A DNA stretch of 64,000 nt, from the NCBI GenBank assembly GCA_016630955.3, contig CM049993.1, positions 1,116,001 through 1,180,000 on the forward strand, read 5' to 3'. The first letter of the stretch is position 1, and every line of letters starts with the position of its first letter. This document shows positions 45,646-57,861 of this stretch, piece by piece. The notes beneath the pieces were generated by a model, which saw only the letters and a list, made by a program, of their open reading frames with translations, was not told the origin of the DNA and ran no database searches. This DNA comes from Didymella arachidicola (Eukaryota > Ascomycota > Dothideomycetes > Pleosporales > Didymellaceae). The position numbers were made by a program, and so were the translations under genes.

Positions 45646-46461
45646 ACCCATACAACATACACGAAAGTGTATATACCTCGCGTCGACCGCTTCGTTCGAT
45701 GTCACTGCTCGTCAGACATTGGGCTGACGAATTGGAAGCCTTATACTTTCTGTTTTGCGATACTCAGGTGACTTTCCGCATCAGGGTGTCACCCATTATT
45801 GGACTTGTATCACATATAGTTGACATTTGGGAGTGCCGGCGTTCATACGGGCCCTCGCCGGGAGATGTAGCTCATCACTCGAGAAAATACTTATTCACCG
45901 CATTGTAATCTCAATCCGCGGGATTTCCAGTTATGACGTTGGGAATCTAGGAGCTCGCTCAAGCTAAGCTCCATCAGTCACTGACAGGACACTCCGCAAC
46001 AGCAATACCCACGTTCGCATCCGAGTAGCATCGATCTTGGCCACCCCTATTGTTTGTCAACGTTCACAAGAAGGGGTCCACATGAGCTGCCTGCATGAGA
46101 TACCCCGCGCTAGCCCTCATGCACCCGCCCAGACGCTCATGCCCCACCTTCCAAGCCCATCTCACCATCCACACCCTACGTCACCACGCGGCAACGAAGC
46201 CCTCCTGACGCAGGAGCTACGCATCAGTGGCTGCCAGCTTATAAACATACCTTCCTCTCCCAGGCTTCTGAACCAGATCAACTCATACCTCATCCCCCAC
46301 AAATCAGCTGTTCGACACACCAACGAGACATCTGCCCAATTGCTCCACAAGATACAGCACCTCACAGTAAAAGATACCCCAGACTTCGCAGAGGCCTTTT
46401 ATGATAGTGGCCTCGCACGTGTAAGAAGTGAAAACCAACAATATACAGAACAACCACCAAA
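45646..46461. other. Intergenic 0.8 kb
   Basis: 3' flank of the mannanase gene and promoter of the small four-exon gene. The 178-codon + frame from 46037 starts inside this region but reads through an intron and has no protein-like features. Confidence 0.5.
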
Positions 46462-46938
46462 ATGCCTGTCCATCCCGCTGAAGAGACCGCCTCCGGTAGT
46501 ATGTCCTCCCAACGCAGTGTCTTTGCTTCCAGTCCTCCGACTCTCTACAACCCTACTCTCGGGCTCTTTCTAATCGCCGCTGCCTACGCCATTCCCTGAC
46601 TAACACACACACACAGGCATTACCGACAAGGTCGCAAAGGAATCCAAGGACTCCAATGCCTCCACCCACCAGTTGCACGGTACGTTCCATCACCCGATTT
46701 CCGCCGCCCACCCACTGACATGATATCAGACGAGGAAAACCATGCCACAAGCGGTGGCTCCATCGCGGCGAATGCTCACAAGGCGAACCCGGTACGAACC
46801 ACGCCGTCCCTGTTGAACAGGATACATCACGCCGGGTGGACACTGACAGGAAGACAGGGCCCCGTTCACGCAGACAACCTGCCTGACCCGGCAAGCAAAG
46901 AGGAACTCAAGAAGAGGGCTGAGGAGCTGAACAAGTGA
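46462..46938 (+). CDS. Small hydrophilic protein in four exons, 79 aa
   Basis: Exons 46462-46495, 46617-46679, 46730-46791 and 46858-46938 sum to 240 nt with all phases consistent. Introns have GTAGTA...CACACAG, GTACGT...TATCAG and GTACGA...AGACAG ends, the first with a CTGAC branch site. The product is charged and without hydrophobic core (ITDKVAKESKDSN, GGSIAANAHKANPGP, LKKRAEELNK), so it is probably disordered with a C-terminal helix. I do not recognise the family. The regular exon structure argues that it is real despite its size. Confidence 0.65.
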
Positions 46939-47181
46939 GCTATTCGCCATTTCTAGGTGAGAAGTGTTGATGGGGAGTAGGCCCAAGGATTCGAAGATGT
47001 AATAATAACAATGCACATAGAAACGTGCTTTATAGCCTATAAGCCCATGGTACGTGCTGAGGAGAGTATGTTTATCCTCTTTCATTGCCAGTAACCTCTA
47101 CCTTGGGTACCCAACATGACATGTAATCTCTTGCGCATGCGAGCCATGGCAACACTGAAGATGTTCTCATGCTGTCAGCAC

Positions 47182-47610
47182 TCATGATCCATTTTTTCCG
47201 ATTCCAAGCTGCTGCAATCTCTCCTGCGCCTCACCAAGCTGCTGTTTCTCAAAGCTCTTCCTTTTCTCGGCCTCAAGTGCCAGCTTTAGCTCTTGGACTA
47301 CCTCTAGCAATGAGTCTTTCATGTCCAGAGCTTGTTGCTTGTCCTTCCTTTCCCTCTCGACACCCGCCGCCAACTGCTTGGCCTTCTTCTCGTGCTTGAG
47401 ACCGAAATATACATTCTGCAGATACAGATCTCGACTCTTGAACTCAAGAACGTGGTTTCTGCTGGCGAGGGATCTGAGTGCATCCTCGAGCTGTCGAATC
47501 TTGTGGCAGACTTCCGCCCTGGTATCAGGAACGCTGATGGTCTGCGCGTAGGTCTGGAGCTCTTCTAGGGCTTGAACGGCGGAGGTTGGCAGCTTGATCT
47601 CTGGCTCCAT
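47182..47610 (-). CDS. Coiled-coil protein, 142 aa
   Basis: Single exon from ATG 47610. It is almost entirely helical with heptads: VQALEELQTYAQTI, IRQLEDALRSLASRNHVLEF, then KDSLLEVVQELKLALEAEKRK. There is no signal peptide or membrane segment. It lies head-to-tail with another short coiled-coil gene at 47.96-48.4 kb on the same strand, and the two could be distant duplicates. Function unknown. Confidence 0.6.
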   Translation of the reverse strand: MEPEIKLPTSAVQALEELQTYAQTISVPDTRAEVCHKIRQLEDALRSLASRNHVLEFKSRDLYLQNVYFGLKHEKKAKQLAAGVERERKDKQQALDMKDSLLEVVQELKLALEAEKRKSFEKQQLGEAQERLQQLGIGKNGS

Positions 47611-47963
47611 GGCTTCAGACTGGTGCGTGGAGTTACCGGTGACTGTTCAGCGCCTGGTGCAATTAGTAGATGCTATGCCATGGGATGAGGAGTAAGCGTA
47701 CATTTATAGTGACGATATTACAGTGCGAGGCATGCACAAAGATGGGGTGTTGGAAGGAAAGGAAGATGGAGACTGTGGGCCTTTGAGTTCTGGCGGGCTA
47801 ACAAGTGAAGGCACGAAGTGGGCAGCGCGCTTTCTTTGCTGGGAGCCAAGGAGTCATTGACAGATATTCTTATTTGCCGAAGCATAAATTCGCTTCATGA
47901 TGATGTAAAATTTTTGCAGAGCATCTCGCGAACTGTGAGTTTTAGAACTAGTGGTTGCAGAAC

Positions 47964-48398
47964 TCAGCTCAGAACATCATCCATCGCCTTCCTCAGCGCC
48001 TCTAGCTTCTCCTTCATCCCTGCCACCTTCTCAATCTCCTGGATCTTCTGCTTCTCTGCCTTGAGCTACTGCTTCAGCTCAATAATCTCTTTCTGCAAGT
48101 CTCCATTCTCCTTCACTGCCTGCTCCCTTGCCAGTTGCTCATCCGCGAGTAGAGAACCGAGATGGTTACGCTCGTGACGCAGTATTTCTGAAGCAATTTC
48201 GAGCTCCTCTGAGTCACAGATGAGCAGCTTTTGGTCTTTGTGAAGTTCTGTGAGCTTGGCCAGACAATTTTCCTCCTTGTCTTTGATGTTCTTGACCATG
48301 TTGGGAAGCCTCCCAATCTGTGCGTTGACCTCTTCAAGGCTGGGGGCGTAGCTTGTCCGCCTCGAACTGATGAAATCATTGAGCGCTTCTCTATTCAT
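47964..48398 (-). pseudogene. Coiled-coil gene interrupted by in-frame TAG
   Basis: From ATG 48398 the frame encodes 110 residues (MNREALNDFISSRR..., ending EIIELKQ) and stops at TAG 48066-48068. The same frame then continues for 33 codons of obvious coiled coil (LKAEKQKIQEIEKVAGMKEK...) to TGA at 47964-47966. The heptad pattern runs straight through the stop. The simplest reading is a CAG-to-TAG nonsense change that shortened the protein. Stop readthrough is possible, but TAG-C is not the favoured fungal context (TGA-CTA). I mark it as broken, although the 110-residue form could still be made. Confidence 0.55.
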
Positions 48399-51300
48399 CT
48401 TGTAGCGTTGCAGCGTGGAGGGAGCTGCTACAGTTTTCAAGTCGATACAGTTGGAGAGACGGCTTGTGTGCTTGCTGCGCTTGCTGCGTTTTCGTTTGTT
48501 TCGCGGGTAATGCCAGCGGTGGAGAAGGTGATGAAGGTTAGAGTTTAGATCTTATAGATGCGTGGGAAGTTTGGCTTCGGCAGGTCAAGTCTGTGGAAAT
48601 GAAAGAGGTGGACGGTTTGGCGACACCACGGGCACTCATAGCCGAGCTTCTTCTACTAGCAGCGCGCAATCTTGACTTGCACAAACAAGATATTGTCTAT
48701 ATCTTTATCATAGGCTTTTCCTGTGCGCCGGTAGTAAGATCAGATCGTTGAGTCATCCCACCTTCTGACGATCGGGTGCTTTTCCACTCTCCATACCATA
48801 AGTCTTCCGCCTTATCGTCGTATCGCAAAGCTCTATGTGCAGATCCGATCCTTGCCTTCGTAATATCGTGCCAGCCACAGGCTCATCCTCGGGGTTCGCC
48901 GGGTTTCCACTATGGGGGTCACTGAATCTGCACGCGACTATCTACTTGAAGCTTCGCGTGCTTCCCGATTGGACACATCTCTATGTGAAGGACTGAAAGC
49001 GGTCAGAAAGCTACGACTCGTTCGGTCACGGTCAATGATGTTGCGTGGTACTGAAGGACGGTAGGCGGTGTAAGAGCATCAGTTCTATAAAGATAGGGAA
49101 GTATATCTGCCCTAAATCAGTGTTCAAGAATCTTTCTAACCTGACTGTGTTCCAAACATGCTGCTGTGGCGCCACTCACCTTATTTGACAACCAGTCATG
49201 GTTTAAATCAGGTCGAAACCCATTGCGGAAGTACAAAAGTAGCGCCTGCTCTTCGAGTTTAGTAAGGTACCTGCAGCCAGGATCTACGAGCATCCAATTC
49301 GCTGCCCACAGCTTAGAAAAGTAAGTAACACCTTAACAAAAGGGTCTGCTGTTAGTTGTTCACTGCCTGTGTCTCATCAGTGTAGCATACTTTTGCTTAC
49401 TACCAGGCTTGCCTCGCCAAGGTCTTATCGAATATCGGTGTCCATTAACTCCGAGCGTAGGATGGCGGACTTATCCTGAAGGTGGTAGTCCTAATGTCAG
49501 GCCGGCAGATGTGCAGTGAGTGCTCAGCTCTATGTTATCTTGTGTTACCTTGGTAGACTGGCATAATATATGATGCTAGCAAATCTTCGGAATCTCCATT
49601 CACTACCAATGCTACCAGTAAGGAAGGTCCGATTGGGGTTGCCGAAAGCGCTGCTATCATCTTGAGCACACCCCACGGAATTCGAGCTTATGTTCAACAT
49701 ATCTACTGTTCAATAGTGAAGTTGACGTCAGCCTTCTCATGCGGACCTTCAGATCCCCAGGTCCCCAGATGTCCCCCTGATCGCAAGCAGAAGAGCCTGC
49801 GCTCAGGGCCAGCAACATCAGCATTGAACGCTATTTGAGATGAGCATAGGTTGGAAGTCTTTGTTGCTGGGCACGTGTCGGTGATGCGCACAGCTCATTG
49901 GTGTCAAGTGAGTGATCTGTGGCACGAACCGTGAATGGTTTGAGCATGTGAGACCGCTTAGGTAATTACGCGAGGCTGTTGCCTACAGCTGGGAAAACTT
50001 CGGAGCGCCGAGGCAGCTTAGCGTCCGTGCCTAGTCACGTGTACACTAGCGCTGCCTGCGCTGGCGCGAGTATTTATTTGAGCCCGCGCCCATCTTCAAT
50101 CCTTATCCAAGTGTACGTTTTCTCCCCGCACCCCTACCATCAAGCAACCATGCTAATCCCCGCTCCAGGCTAGGGCTTTACGCTTACCAGTGAAGATTCG
50201 TCTGAGGTAGCGTTTTTGCTAGTTGAAAACTACAACTATGACCGCTCCAGTTGGTCTTCGGATCGGCTGGGAATTTTTGTATCCCATCTACTGCTGTCAG
50301 TTACTTTTTCATTGATCCCTGTGGCTTGCCGCGAGATTGAAGAAGAATGACCGCACATATCCTCGCTACACCGTGCCACAACGCTCGCCTGCTGGCGACG
50401 GACACATGCCCTGCCAATTGCACCCTGGCGCCGACGAGGCTGTCGATGCTAGTAATCGCGGCCTTGCTGCAGTCGCGAATGATTCATCAACGCGAAAATC
50501 ACGTACACGACAGCGCAGCCATTCTTGGCCCAACACGCGAAGCGGGTTCAATTAGCACAACGACGGTGCACCACGACAAATGCGGGTTGTACGTAGAGAA
50601 TCGCCAGCAACTTCGAAGCCATTGCGCGACAGCACTCGTGCATTCCAGTCCAGCTGCGCCTACCTCCACATGTCCAGAAACCGAGCACGCGAACAAAACC
50701 CTCTGCCTTTTGACGGCTCCGTCCTCATTAGCAGTAAGGCGTCGCGCAGACGCACACGCTGATCTGATCTCAGCAACAACAAAAAAGACCGCAGAGCGAG
50801 CCCACACCTGCGTTGATACCTGTGTTATTATGGCCTGTGATGGAGCAGGAAGCAACGTCATACCCCACAGTCAGCTCCAGAGCAACTCGATATACCCTCC
50901 TGTAGTAGTGCAGTTGGACTGCTTCGGAGCTTATCAACAGCGCTGAATTCCCAACAGCATCTGACAAAACGCTATAGCAAAGCAGGAACATATCGCTGGC
51001 AATGATCCCGTGTCTACTCGTCAAGATCGACGGAGGCGCGTTTTGCAGCCACCAAGACTACTGCCGTGCCGCTTTCTTGGATCTCAAACCTCCTACAAGT
51101 CAGCATGCGTACAAGACGTGAGCTGCAGCACACTAGCAAACACTACCCCAGACGAAGTATCACTGGCAAATACGAAGCCCCAGCATTGAGATTTTCTTCT
51201 TCAATCTGGACTGACGGTGCTTGTAGTGGTCGCGACTCACGCCTTGCCCAACTCCAGTCCTTCCCATAATCTAATTCGAGGCCACACGAAGTCAAGCGAG

Positions 51301-53918
51301 CTCTGTACATACTGCGCGCCGCGCGCAAGACGATGACACTCTGGTGAGGACCAGTATGGCCAAAGCGAGACCAAGAATACTGCCGAGATATGCAGCGCGC
51401 ATTGAGAAACGGAGAAAAGCATCGATCCCCACTTGGAAATCGATCCTCATAGCAAGAAGACTCGAGGAGGAAGGGATGCTGTGATCGCTACCTGGTCTTC
51501 GGCAACTCTAGGAGCCGAAGTGGTTGGTCAGAAGTCTAAGGGCTCCGTCTTCGCATGACGCTCTCTGTCGCTGTCGACCTTCATACGCATCGGCTGCGTT
51601 TTTGCAGCTGCACTGCAAGCTATTGTCTCGTCTCGCAACCTCAGGCAGCAATGCCGCACTGCCCCGTGCTAGCGGCATACGCAACAACTTGTCCCGCAAT
51701 ACAGCATTGACTCGGCAGTGCACAGCTCTAGGCCCCGGCTCGTCGAGATGCCTTACTAGCGCAGCTCAAGCACGTGGGAAAGATCAATGCAATCGTATGA
51801 AGCAGGAACTGCTGGCCCAGGTTCCCAGCCGTCTACACTGTGGCAAGATCCCTGAGAACCAGGGCTCTTTCGCTGAGGTATTCCATTGGCTTAGCTGTTT
51901 GCTGTCCCTGTGAGCGGTCTCAAAGCTCCGGCCCTCTCTCGACTATAAGCGGCGGGGATGTGCACGTGCGTCACAGGATTGTAGGCTCGAGCAGTCGAAA
52001 AAGCAAACACAAGATAATTCAAGCAAACTATATGAACCTACTGTACCTCTGATAATGCTCTTCTGCATCCGAGTACGGCACTCGGTGTCTTCACCGCCTG
52101 GCAGAAGCGGCACTTCAGTTGCTGCCAACCACAGCTGGCATATGGAGAGGGGATCCTGTTCTCGATAGATTTCCCGGTTCGCTATCGGCAGCATTCTGCC
52201 TCGTACGAAGAATCCCGTTTTTTCTGAGGAATCACCTCCGCGCGCACGGGCGCCGAACATGATTCCTCAAAAGAAACGGGATTCATCGTACACAAAGTTT
52301 GATGAACTGCAGGCAGCGGCGAGCTTGAACAGATCACCTTACAAGCCGATTGACGCTGCATGCACGACCGTCTGGTATTCTTACAGTCACAGTGGGGACG
52401 TGAAGCAGTACTCGGTCCTACCCAACTTGATATCTACACAGTAGTAATTCGACCCCACCTCGTTTCCGTTGCGCTGCGCAGCGCATAAGCTGAGACCCTG
52501 ATTTTCGCTTCCAGTGTGTTTCTCCCACATGGCGTGTTCAAAGGTTCCAGCTTGCCAGATCATGCGAGCGATACTGTCAGAGAAAGTGTCATTTCCTAAG
52601 GTTTGCTTCCAACACCGGTACGCGCCTTTCAAGTAACTCGAGGCCGACCTCCTTAGATCTATATTGGCCGTGTTGAGACCGACTAAAGTAGCAGCAGGTT
52701 ACCCGAAACACGACGTTTGACACATGGCTTACCGATCATGATTGACAGAGCAACGTACTCGTTCATCTACATCCTAGGTGCGCTATCCACAGAATTGCCG
52801 TCGTAGTGTAATTATCAGATATTACCACAGCAAGGTCGCCTTGTTGCCTGACCGCGTGTGGAGAGCTTGGGGGATGGTGAATGCTAAAAACTGGAGTCGA
52901 AGAGCAGCTAGCAGCGTAAGGTATCGTTTCAGACTCACGCGAGATGTTTGACGCCCGCTTTTAGACCATATAGCTTCGGGCACGGACCCCGCTTTGGCTA
53001 TGATTTGCGTCAGGGTCATTAGCGTATTCGTGCTCTCCCGTACGAACTCCTGCCTACCGACTCCGTTTGATCACCACCCAGGTTACCATTACACCAATTG
53101 CTTCAGCCTACGAATTTTTGGACAAGCAGGCTTAATCTCGGTGCGTACCGGCATCATGATGATGACAGCGCGATTGCAAGAACCGGGGCCTTTCGGCACA
53201 TGGATGTCCGCAATCAACGTTCGACCGGGTCCTGTCAGAAGCTGCACCTAACACTGTGACATGCGCCGCCACAGGCCTGAATCGGTGCCTCAGCCAAGTT
53301 CAGGACCTAAAGACTAGCCTTGCAAGGCGTCGCAGTGGCTGCCACGAGTCTTCGACTAAGGCTATAGTTGCGACATTATACCCCCTCGGCACCTACCGTT
53401 GCTAGCAGTTCGCTGCCATTTTCGGCTCCTATCCAATCGCGTTGATGTAGCGACATGGATCTTCTCCTGTTCCTGCACGTACTCTGCGACTATTGTCACG
53501 CACATGACGATGAACGCTGCAGAAACGTGGTCCGTTGTGGAGGTGCTCAACATCTCCGCGTTCCATTTTGGGACAAACTGTCTGGAACTCACATGTGCCT
53601 GCAGGCTAACTCTGAAGGCACTGTGATCTCACCAATGGAGGCGGAGTCGAGCCCACGATTCGTGCAGCAGGAGCACATCCATATTCCCGCCGTAGCAGCC
53701 ATCTACTCTCGCCAGTCGTTTTCTTCCTAGGCCTGCCCTAGTCCGCAGTCTATCTGAGCTCGCCCTGTACCTTGACTCCCCTCATCTTAGGCCCCTACTC
53801 AACGGCCTCGAAGGAACTGTTATGGATTGAAGCGGGGTGAAATGCTGGAGGTTCGCTGTCTTTTTTGATCTATCATTCTAATACGCCGAGTGCGATCACT
53901 CTTTCCACACCAACCGCA
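48399..53918. other. 5.5 kb gene-poor region
   Basis: I find no reliable gene. The longest ATG-initiated frame (50347-50946, 199 codons) has random composition. A strong palindrome at 52203-52291 is listed separately. The region may be a decayed repeat or simply long intergenic DNA. Confidence 0.5.
52203..52291. repeat. Near-perfect inverted repeat, 32-nt arms
   Basis: Left arm 52203-52234 (GTACGAAGAATCCCGTTTTT...) matches the reverse complement of right arm 52260-52291 at 29 of 32 positions. The 25-nt loop is very GC-rich (CCTCCGCGCGCACGGGCGCC...). A transcript would fold into a long hairpin. Confidence 0.85.
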
Positions 53919-55595
53919 ATGCTCGACAACGCTTCGTCCGCTGGTATCCGGGTGAACACGATCGTTCTTGCGTTCACACTCGTTGCTGGAACTGTTGTTT
54001 TCTTGCGATTGTTTACCAGATTGGTACTGACGAAGGGAGCTGGCTTTGAAGATGTCTGCATTGCTTTTGCCATGGTATGTTCGAACTCGCGACCACTTGG
54101 ACATCACTGACCACAAAAGGTACTATCCATTGCTTTGGCTGTGACAACTTCAGAGCAGGTCATGCACGGTCTCGGAAAGCACCTCAGTGACCTCTCTGAT
54201 GAAGAAGCCACGACATCGTTGAAGGTAAGCCTGATTTTACGCCTATATGCACCTCCTCTGGCAGTCTTTTGGTCCTTAAGCCATGTGGAACAGTACTGAC
54301 ACAACGAACAGATGTTTTGGGCCAGCCTGTGGATTTACAACCTCGCACTTAGTACCACCAAGGTAGCCATCCTTGTCCAGTACATCCGAATCTTTCCCAT
54401 ACGCCACTTCCGTTGCGTGTGCTATGCTCTGCTGTGCATAGTCATTGCATGTGGTGCCTGGGGTGTCTTTGCTAATGTCTTTATATGCTATCCTGTTGGC
54501 TTCCTCTGGGACCCAACCGTGAAAGATGGACGCTGCATAAACAACATCATCGTTTGGTTCACTACAGCGGGTCTGAACATCTTTCAAGATATTGTCATCT
54601 TGTTTCTGCCTATTCGGGTTATCAGGAGCCTCTCAATCAGCAAGAGTCAGAAGAAGGGATTGGTCACCATGTTCGGTCTCGGTGCCAGGTAAGCCATGAC
54701 TGTCAATTCTCGAATCAAGAGGGTCCAAACTTACGACAACAACAGTGTTATTGTAATTTCAACAGTCCGTCTGTATTCTCTGGACAGCCTCTCGGATTCG
54801 AACGACCAAACTTTCGACAACATAGACCAGGCCACACTCTCTGGCGTCGAAGTCAATGTAGGCATCATTTGCGCCTGCCTACCAGTGATGCGCCCACTCT
54901 TCGCCATCATGCTACCCAAATACTTCGACCCTGCAGCCGCCTATTCCACTGTCCCTGCCAACGACATCGAGCGCCCAAAGGAGTTCCGAGCTGCCTCTAT
55001 CAGCACTCGTGTCGGCACACCTACTCAGCACGTCCGCCTCATCTACTCCCGCAACGGCAGCAGTCCGAGCCAAGCATCTCTCGAGCCCCGCCCAAGTACC
55101 TCAGGCCACAACAGCCAAAGTACACAACACCGCAGTGTCAGCGCAGTGCAGTCCCACAATCTCAGTGCGACCCATTCGCGCAACGGCAGCAGCCTCTCAA
55201 TCGCAGTCCCACGGTCCAACTTCAGCACCGCGCGGCCTTTCCAGGGCAGCGTCCTCAATCCCCTGCGCATGTCGCCCGTCACTCCCTACGCGGCCCCAAC
55301 CTCGCTGCGCCTCGGTCGCTTGCCAGAAGATAACAACGACGTCCCTGACCTAGCGCCGGGCGCGTACAGCCGCCGCCCTAGCGAGGCAAGCATCAACCTC
55401 ACGCGCATGCCGACGAGCAGAAGACGCCCGAGGACGCCCGTGAGCACCAAGCCGTTACCGCTCACGCCCTTCCCGGTGGGCAGTGGGGACTGGACGCAGA
55501 TGCTGACTGCGATTCCGAGGCCAGAGGCACCCAAGGCAGAGGCGCCCAAGGCCGAGGCGCAGAAGACTGAGACCAAGGCCACTGAGGATGCCTGA
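53919..55595 (+). CDS. Fungal rhodopsin-like integral membrane protein (Pth11-related), 495 aa
   Basis: Four exons: 53919-54074, 54120-54224, 54312-54688 and 54746-55595. The first 290 residues form a seven-helix fungal rhodopsin-like domain without a CFEM domain. Typical blocks are VFLRLFTRLVLTKGAGFEDVC, LWIYNLALSTTKVAILVQYIRIF, GRCINNIIVWFTTAGLNIFQD, ILFLPIRVIRSL and ICACLPVMRPLF. Relatives include Pth11-type receptors that sense surfaces or nutrients; the ligand is unknown. The 200-residue C-terminal tail is Ser/Pro/Arg-rich, probably cytosolic, and ends with PKAEAPKAEAQK repeats. All splices keep frame. A shadow + frame at 54485 is not real. Confidence 0.88.
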
Positions 55596-56224
55596 CTATT
55601 GAGCATATACTCCAAGTACGGATATGTCCGATCGAATAAGAGCGCAAAGTCTGCGAGGTCATAGTGTTGAGTTGCTGGTCGTCGCGGTCGCCAGTTCAAC
55701 GCGATGCCTTGAGTCAGGTCAGGCACTTTCAACCTCAGTCCACAAGATGACATCACGTCATGACAGCGGAGACGGTGTAAGGCTGCGCCAGCTGCCAGCA
55801 CGCAGCCCATGTCTGACACAGCACGGATGAGCTCCTTGGCTTAGTCGTACGATAAAATGTGAAAGACACGCATAGACAGGAGGACCGATGATACCCCAGA
55901 CTTGATGATTTACGCTTGTTTTACGAGTTTTTTCTTTATCTCCGACGTTGCTATTGCTCTTTTTCTAGCGTTGTACAACATTACGATTCTCTCGATTTCT
56001 TCTTTTGTTTTTAGTACGGATGACTATGGAGGGTGGAGGTAATGTCGGTAATGGTCAGAGCATAGATGTAGTAAACAAGGTAACGACTGAAATCACGCAA
56101 CAGGGGCAGTCTGCTCTGATGATATTGATCAATCGTTGAATAGCAGGTGGACCCTCCCAAGACATTATGTACACTAGACATGCTCCGAACGCCAGACTAA
56201 ACGTGAACGCTGACATGGACTCGC
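55596..56224. other. Convergent 3' region
   Basis: 0.63 kb between the 3' ends of the rhodopsin-like gene and VTI1. It includes T-rich stretches (55916-55960) that may serve 3' end formation. No gene. Confidence 0.5.
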
Positions 56225-57050
56225 TCATCTGAACTTGCTCCAGATAACGGCAATGATAAGCAGCACCAGCACGGTGATGATAGCGATAGTAATGATGCGG
56301 TTCGTAGCCATCCTGCACACGTCAGTACCACTCAGGCAAACGGGCTCCACCTGCGCTGGCATCAACAGCCGAAGCGTAGCGGAACAAGGCACGATACATA
56401 CCTCCTAGCCATCCCCCTCAGCGTTTTGATACTCCTGTCTGTGTAGCTCTCCGACTCGAGCAGGCGCTCGCGCGTGTGCTCAATCGTCTCGCGCTGCCTG
56501 TGCAGATCGCTCAGCGTGCCAGCGCCAATCTGCTCCGTCTCCAGCGCTATCCGCTGGCTCTCTCGCAGACGCCCCGACGAGCGGTTCAGACGGTCGGTGC
56601 CAGAGAGCAGCTGCTGGCGCTGCTCGAGCTGCACATCGCCCTGCTCGGGGTCGTCCGTGTAGCGGTTGCCGAACAGCTTCGCCTTGTCGTTTGTGTACTG
56701 CTGCAGCTTGCGCTTTGTGGCGTCGAGGTCGGATTCGAAGTTGCGGAACTTGGCGTTGTATTGCGATTTCAGGTTCACGGGAATGTTGGACTTTTCGAGG
56801 CGCATTTGCCCAATCTAAGCAGGCTTGATTAGCATGGGCCGTGGTTGGTGTTGCGCAGGCGCCAACGTACCAGCTCGTCTGCCTCTTCCAGCGCGCGCTC
56901 TGCCCTGCTGATGGCGGCTTTGCGCGGCTCACCCGTTGTTTCTTTGATCTGCTCGATTTGCTGCGACAGGTCGGCTTGCACGAGCTTCAGCTCGGCTTCG
57001 TAGCCGCCGAAGCGCTCGGTGCCTGCTTCTGCGTCGATGAGATTGGACAT
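56225..57050 (-). CDS. vti1: Vti1-type Qb-SNARE, 226 aa
   Basis: Three exons: 56871-57050, 56402-56814 and 56225-56312. Vti1 works in Golgi-to-endosome, vacuolar and homotypic vacuole fusion. The N-terminal three-helix domain begins GYEAELKLVQADLSQQI. It continues through KSNIPVNLKSQYNAKFRNFESDLDATK (in two stretches). The SNARE motif includes LNRSSGRLRESQRIALETEQIGAGTL and then HRQRETIEHTRERL, with a Gln at the zero layer. The last exon encodes ATNRII plus the tail anchor (TIAIITVLVLLIIAVIWSKF). Length matches the family. Confidence 0.95.
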
Positions 57051-57861
57051 GGTTGCTGTGGCTGTGAACGCGACGTTCTATGGAAATCCGGTTGTAGCTT
57101 GTGCGGCGTAGAGAGTCGAGTATGGATATGTGGCAGGCGCTGCTGTGTTGCTGCTGTGTCGCTGTTGACTTGCGGGATCCGGACATGGCGATGATGCACT
57201 GCCAAGGCAAGGGTGTCCTGGTACCTCACGTGGCGACCATTTCACGCATGCTCAAATGCATATCAAATTGCTGCCTTGAGACAGAGATGCATACGTTACA
57301 TTCAGAGGGCTTGGCCACTTGCTCCCATGGTGCCCAGGCGCCCTCGCGCCGCTCGTCTTCAGCACCTTGAATGTCCAGCGCTGATGTGCTGAGACTCACC
57401 CACGACGAGCTGTTTCACAAATGACTACCGCTCCGAGGAGTAGCTGCACCGCCTCATCAACTCGCATGCTCGGAGCCTGGAAGAGCATTGTAGTCCTTGA
57501 GAACCATGTCTCAGCAGCCTGTAGCCTGTAGCCTAGTGTACAAGTGGGTGGACCCTCAATCGATGTACCTTCCTTGTGCAGCCATGTCCGCGGAGCCTCA
57601 AATGTAGCTCTGGTGTTTTACGACTATTGGAGGAGTGGATGTCTCAAAAGTTCACTTCAACAACAGGGCCAAACGCGTTGAATTTGGCCGTGTACTAGCT
57701 GAAACTGAGTTCGCTTGCGAGTCAATGACATCAACACTTGCATTCTTCGCAATGATGTGCTCTTGCGACGGCTTCCTACTACCTTCTGGCCGCATCCTTT
57801 AGTGTACTTGCATAATCGCCACTTGAGGCTTGAGCTCGAGGAAACAACAGCTCTGTAAGAG
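57051..57861. other. Divergent intergenic region, VTI1 and flavin oxidoreductase
   Basis: 0.8 kb between divergent starts. Short frames only and no recognised site. Confidence 0.5.

Noticed and set aside
50347..50946. 199-codon ATG-initiated + frame
   Set aside because: Composition is random, no domain or splice signals are evident, and a frame of this length is expected by chance in 64 kb of roughly balanced base composition.
54485..55333. 282-codon + frame rich in Gln, Pro and Arg
   Set aside because: Alternate frame of the rhodopsin-like gene; it crosses its intron and has no family resemblance.
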